The translations under genes were made by a program, and so were the position numbers. A stretch of DNA of 5,795 nucleotides from CAJQQY01 sp964352225 (GTDB lineage: Bacteria; Bacteroidota; Bacteroidia; Chitinophagales; Saprospiraceae): contig CAYGRM010000412.1 in assembly GCA_964352225.1 (NCBI GenBank), positions 1 to 5,795 of the forward strand. Reading direction: 5' to 3'. Position 1 is the stretch's first letter; each line of letters begins with the position of its first letter. A model generated the notes under the pieces. The model ran no database searches and had not been told where the DNA came from. It worked only from the letters and a program-made list of their open reading frames with translations. This document shows positions 5,099 through 5,795 of this stretch, piece by piece.

Positions 5099-5776
5099 TT
5101 AATCTGCAAGATTAGGACTTCCAGACACTTTCGAGTTACCTAAGCTGCTCTGAAAAGAAGTGTTCTTGTACACATCAGGGTCGAACGGATGAACGGAAAC
5201 AATTTGCGATAGCGGGATAACAACATGAAACTGAGCCGGATCACTGACTGTCGACGGATCGTATGCAATGTTCAGATCGACTCCTTGATCGGAATCTCGA
5301 AACCCGCTTAGAACCAATACAATTCGCAGCCACTGATCCGAATCTCCAGATGTACTCACATCGTACTTGTCAACGTACCCGACATATACCTTGCCGGTGC
5401 TTATCGTAAACATTAGCATCTTTGGCTCGTCCGTGATGGACCATAATATTGTTTGCGACAGTTCGTTGCTCGAACTCACCTCCTTAATCAAGGAGAGCAT
5501 TGAGGGCCATGTGCTTGGTCTTCTCAAGTTGGCCGCAAGCCAACCAATTATTAAAGAGAGGATAAACACCGAAACCGCACCCGGGGCCAACCCGGCAAAT
5601 TTAACGACCCTTTCGAGCAATACCAAGAAAAACCTATACAGCTCGAGGCTTAGCAGCATGGCGTGCGCCACAGCACCAAGACTTACGAAGATAACACCAC
5701 ATGCCGCAATGCGAAGGTAGAGTCTATACCCACTCTCTCGAATGGATCGGTTGTGTTGATCCGTATCGGTCGCCAA
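5099..5776 (-). CDS. Hypothetical membrane protein with two helices and a cytoplasmic C-terminal domain
   Basis: From TTG at 5776 the product has 225 residues, but the frame stays open to the right edge and no clear Shine-Dalgarno sequence precedes this TTG, so the true start may lie outside the window. Two membrane helices are visible, at about 22-45 (YLRIAACGVIFVSLGAVAHA) and about 61-82 (VSVFILSLIIGWLAANLRRP), separated by a short loop. The remaining 140 residues form a soluble, probably beta-rich domain: MLMFTISTGKVYVGYVDKYD, then LRIVLVLSGFRDSD, LNIAYDPS and FHVVIPLSQIVSVHPFDPDV. The K-V-Y-V-G-x-V, L-S-G-[FY]-R-[DN] and IPLSQI...FD order recalls a class of uncharacterised bacterial membrane proteins whose function I cannot give. 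It reads opposite to all other genes here and appears unrelated to the repeat module. Confidence 0.65.
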   Translation of the reverse strand: MATDTDQHNRSIRESGYRLYLRIAACGVIFVSLGAVAHAMLLSLELYRFFLVLLERVVKFAGLAPGAVSVFILSLIIGWLAANLRRPSTWPSMLSLIKEVSSSNELSQTILWSITDEPKMLMFTISTGKVYVGYVDKYDVSTSGDSDQWLRIVLVLSGFRDSDQGVDLNIAYDPSTVSDPAQFHVVIPLSQIVSVHPFDPDVYKNTSFQSSLGNSKVSGSPNLAD

Positions 5777-5795
5777 GAAACAGTAGCCGCTAAGC

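Noticed and set aside
5100..5114. TAATCT-GCA-AGATTA inverted repeat between the convergent genes as a bidirectional terminator
   Set aside because: The stem is only 6 bp and AT-rich, lies within the end of the minus-strand gene, and has no T run on either side.

Overview
The window looks like accessory DNA of a gammaproteobacterium, most likely from the Wenzhouxiangella/Dokdonella part of the Xanthomonadales (Lysobacterales). This is an inference. It rests on secreted proteins ending in an F-x-x-x-F-E tail (IFTDSFE, TFCNGFE), which I recall as common in that group, and on the Ig-like/choice-of-anchor D architecture of the first gene. No rRNA, tRNA or CRISPR array is visible.

Layout. (1) Bases 2-631 are the 3' end of a large secreted surface protein. 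(2) Bases 632-846 are non-coding and hold a hairpin followed by a T run, plus a CCCCAA/TTGGGG palindrome. (3) Bases 847-2151 encode the N-terminal part of a two-component-regulator-type beta-propeller sensor. It is cut off in its propeller at about base 2121, where it runs in frame into foreign sequence. (4) From about 2122 to 4003 lies a module bracketed by two related sequence blocks. Each block has the 3' end of the same small winged-helix (HTH) gene, then tandem 21-22 bp iteron-like repeats, then, about 80-85 bases further on, a 36-bp repeat that ends in TATATTTACCATG. Between the blocks sit a small secreted four-cysteine protein, a 73-residue unknown protein, and the 5' part of the second HTH gene. 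(5) After the second block comes a small unknown gene split at an A6 run, then a secreted protein with the same F-x-x-x-F-E tail. (6) A two-helix membrane protein lies on the minus strand and runs to the right edge.

The base composition appears to drop from GC-rich on the left to more AT-rich after about 2250, which fits acquired DNA joined to the truncated propeller gene. The most interesting signal is the duplicated HTH gene + iterons + palindromic 36-bp repeat. It looks like a self-regulating or replication/recombination module that carries small cargo genes, and I do not recognise it as a named element. Two coding regions in or beside it (3432-3784 and 4104-4369) are each broken at a six-A run and are restored by the same -1 shift. 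The first of these runs is an in-phase A AAA AAG heptamer, the classic bacterial slippery site. Decay, sequencing error and programmed frameshifting all remain possible.
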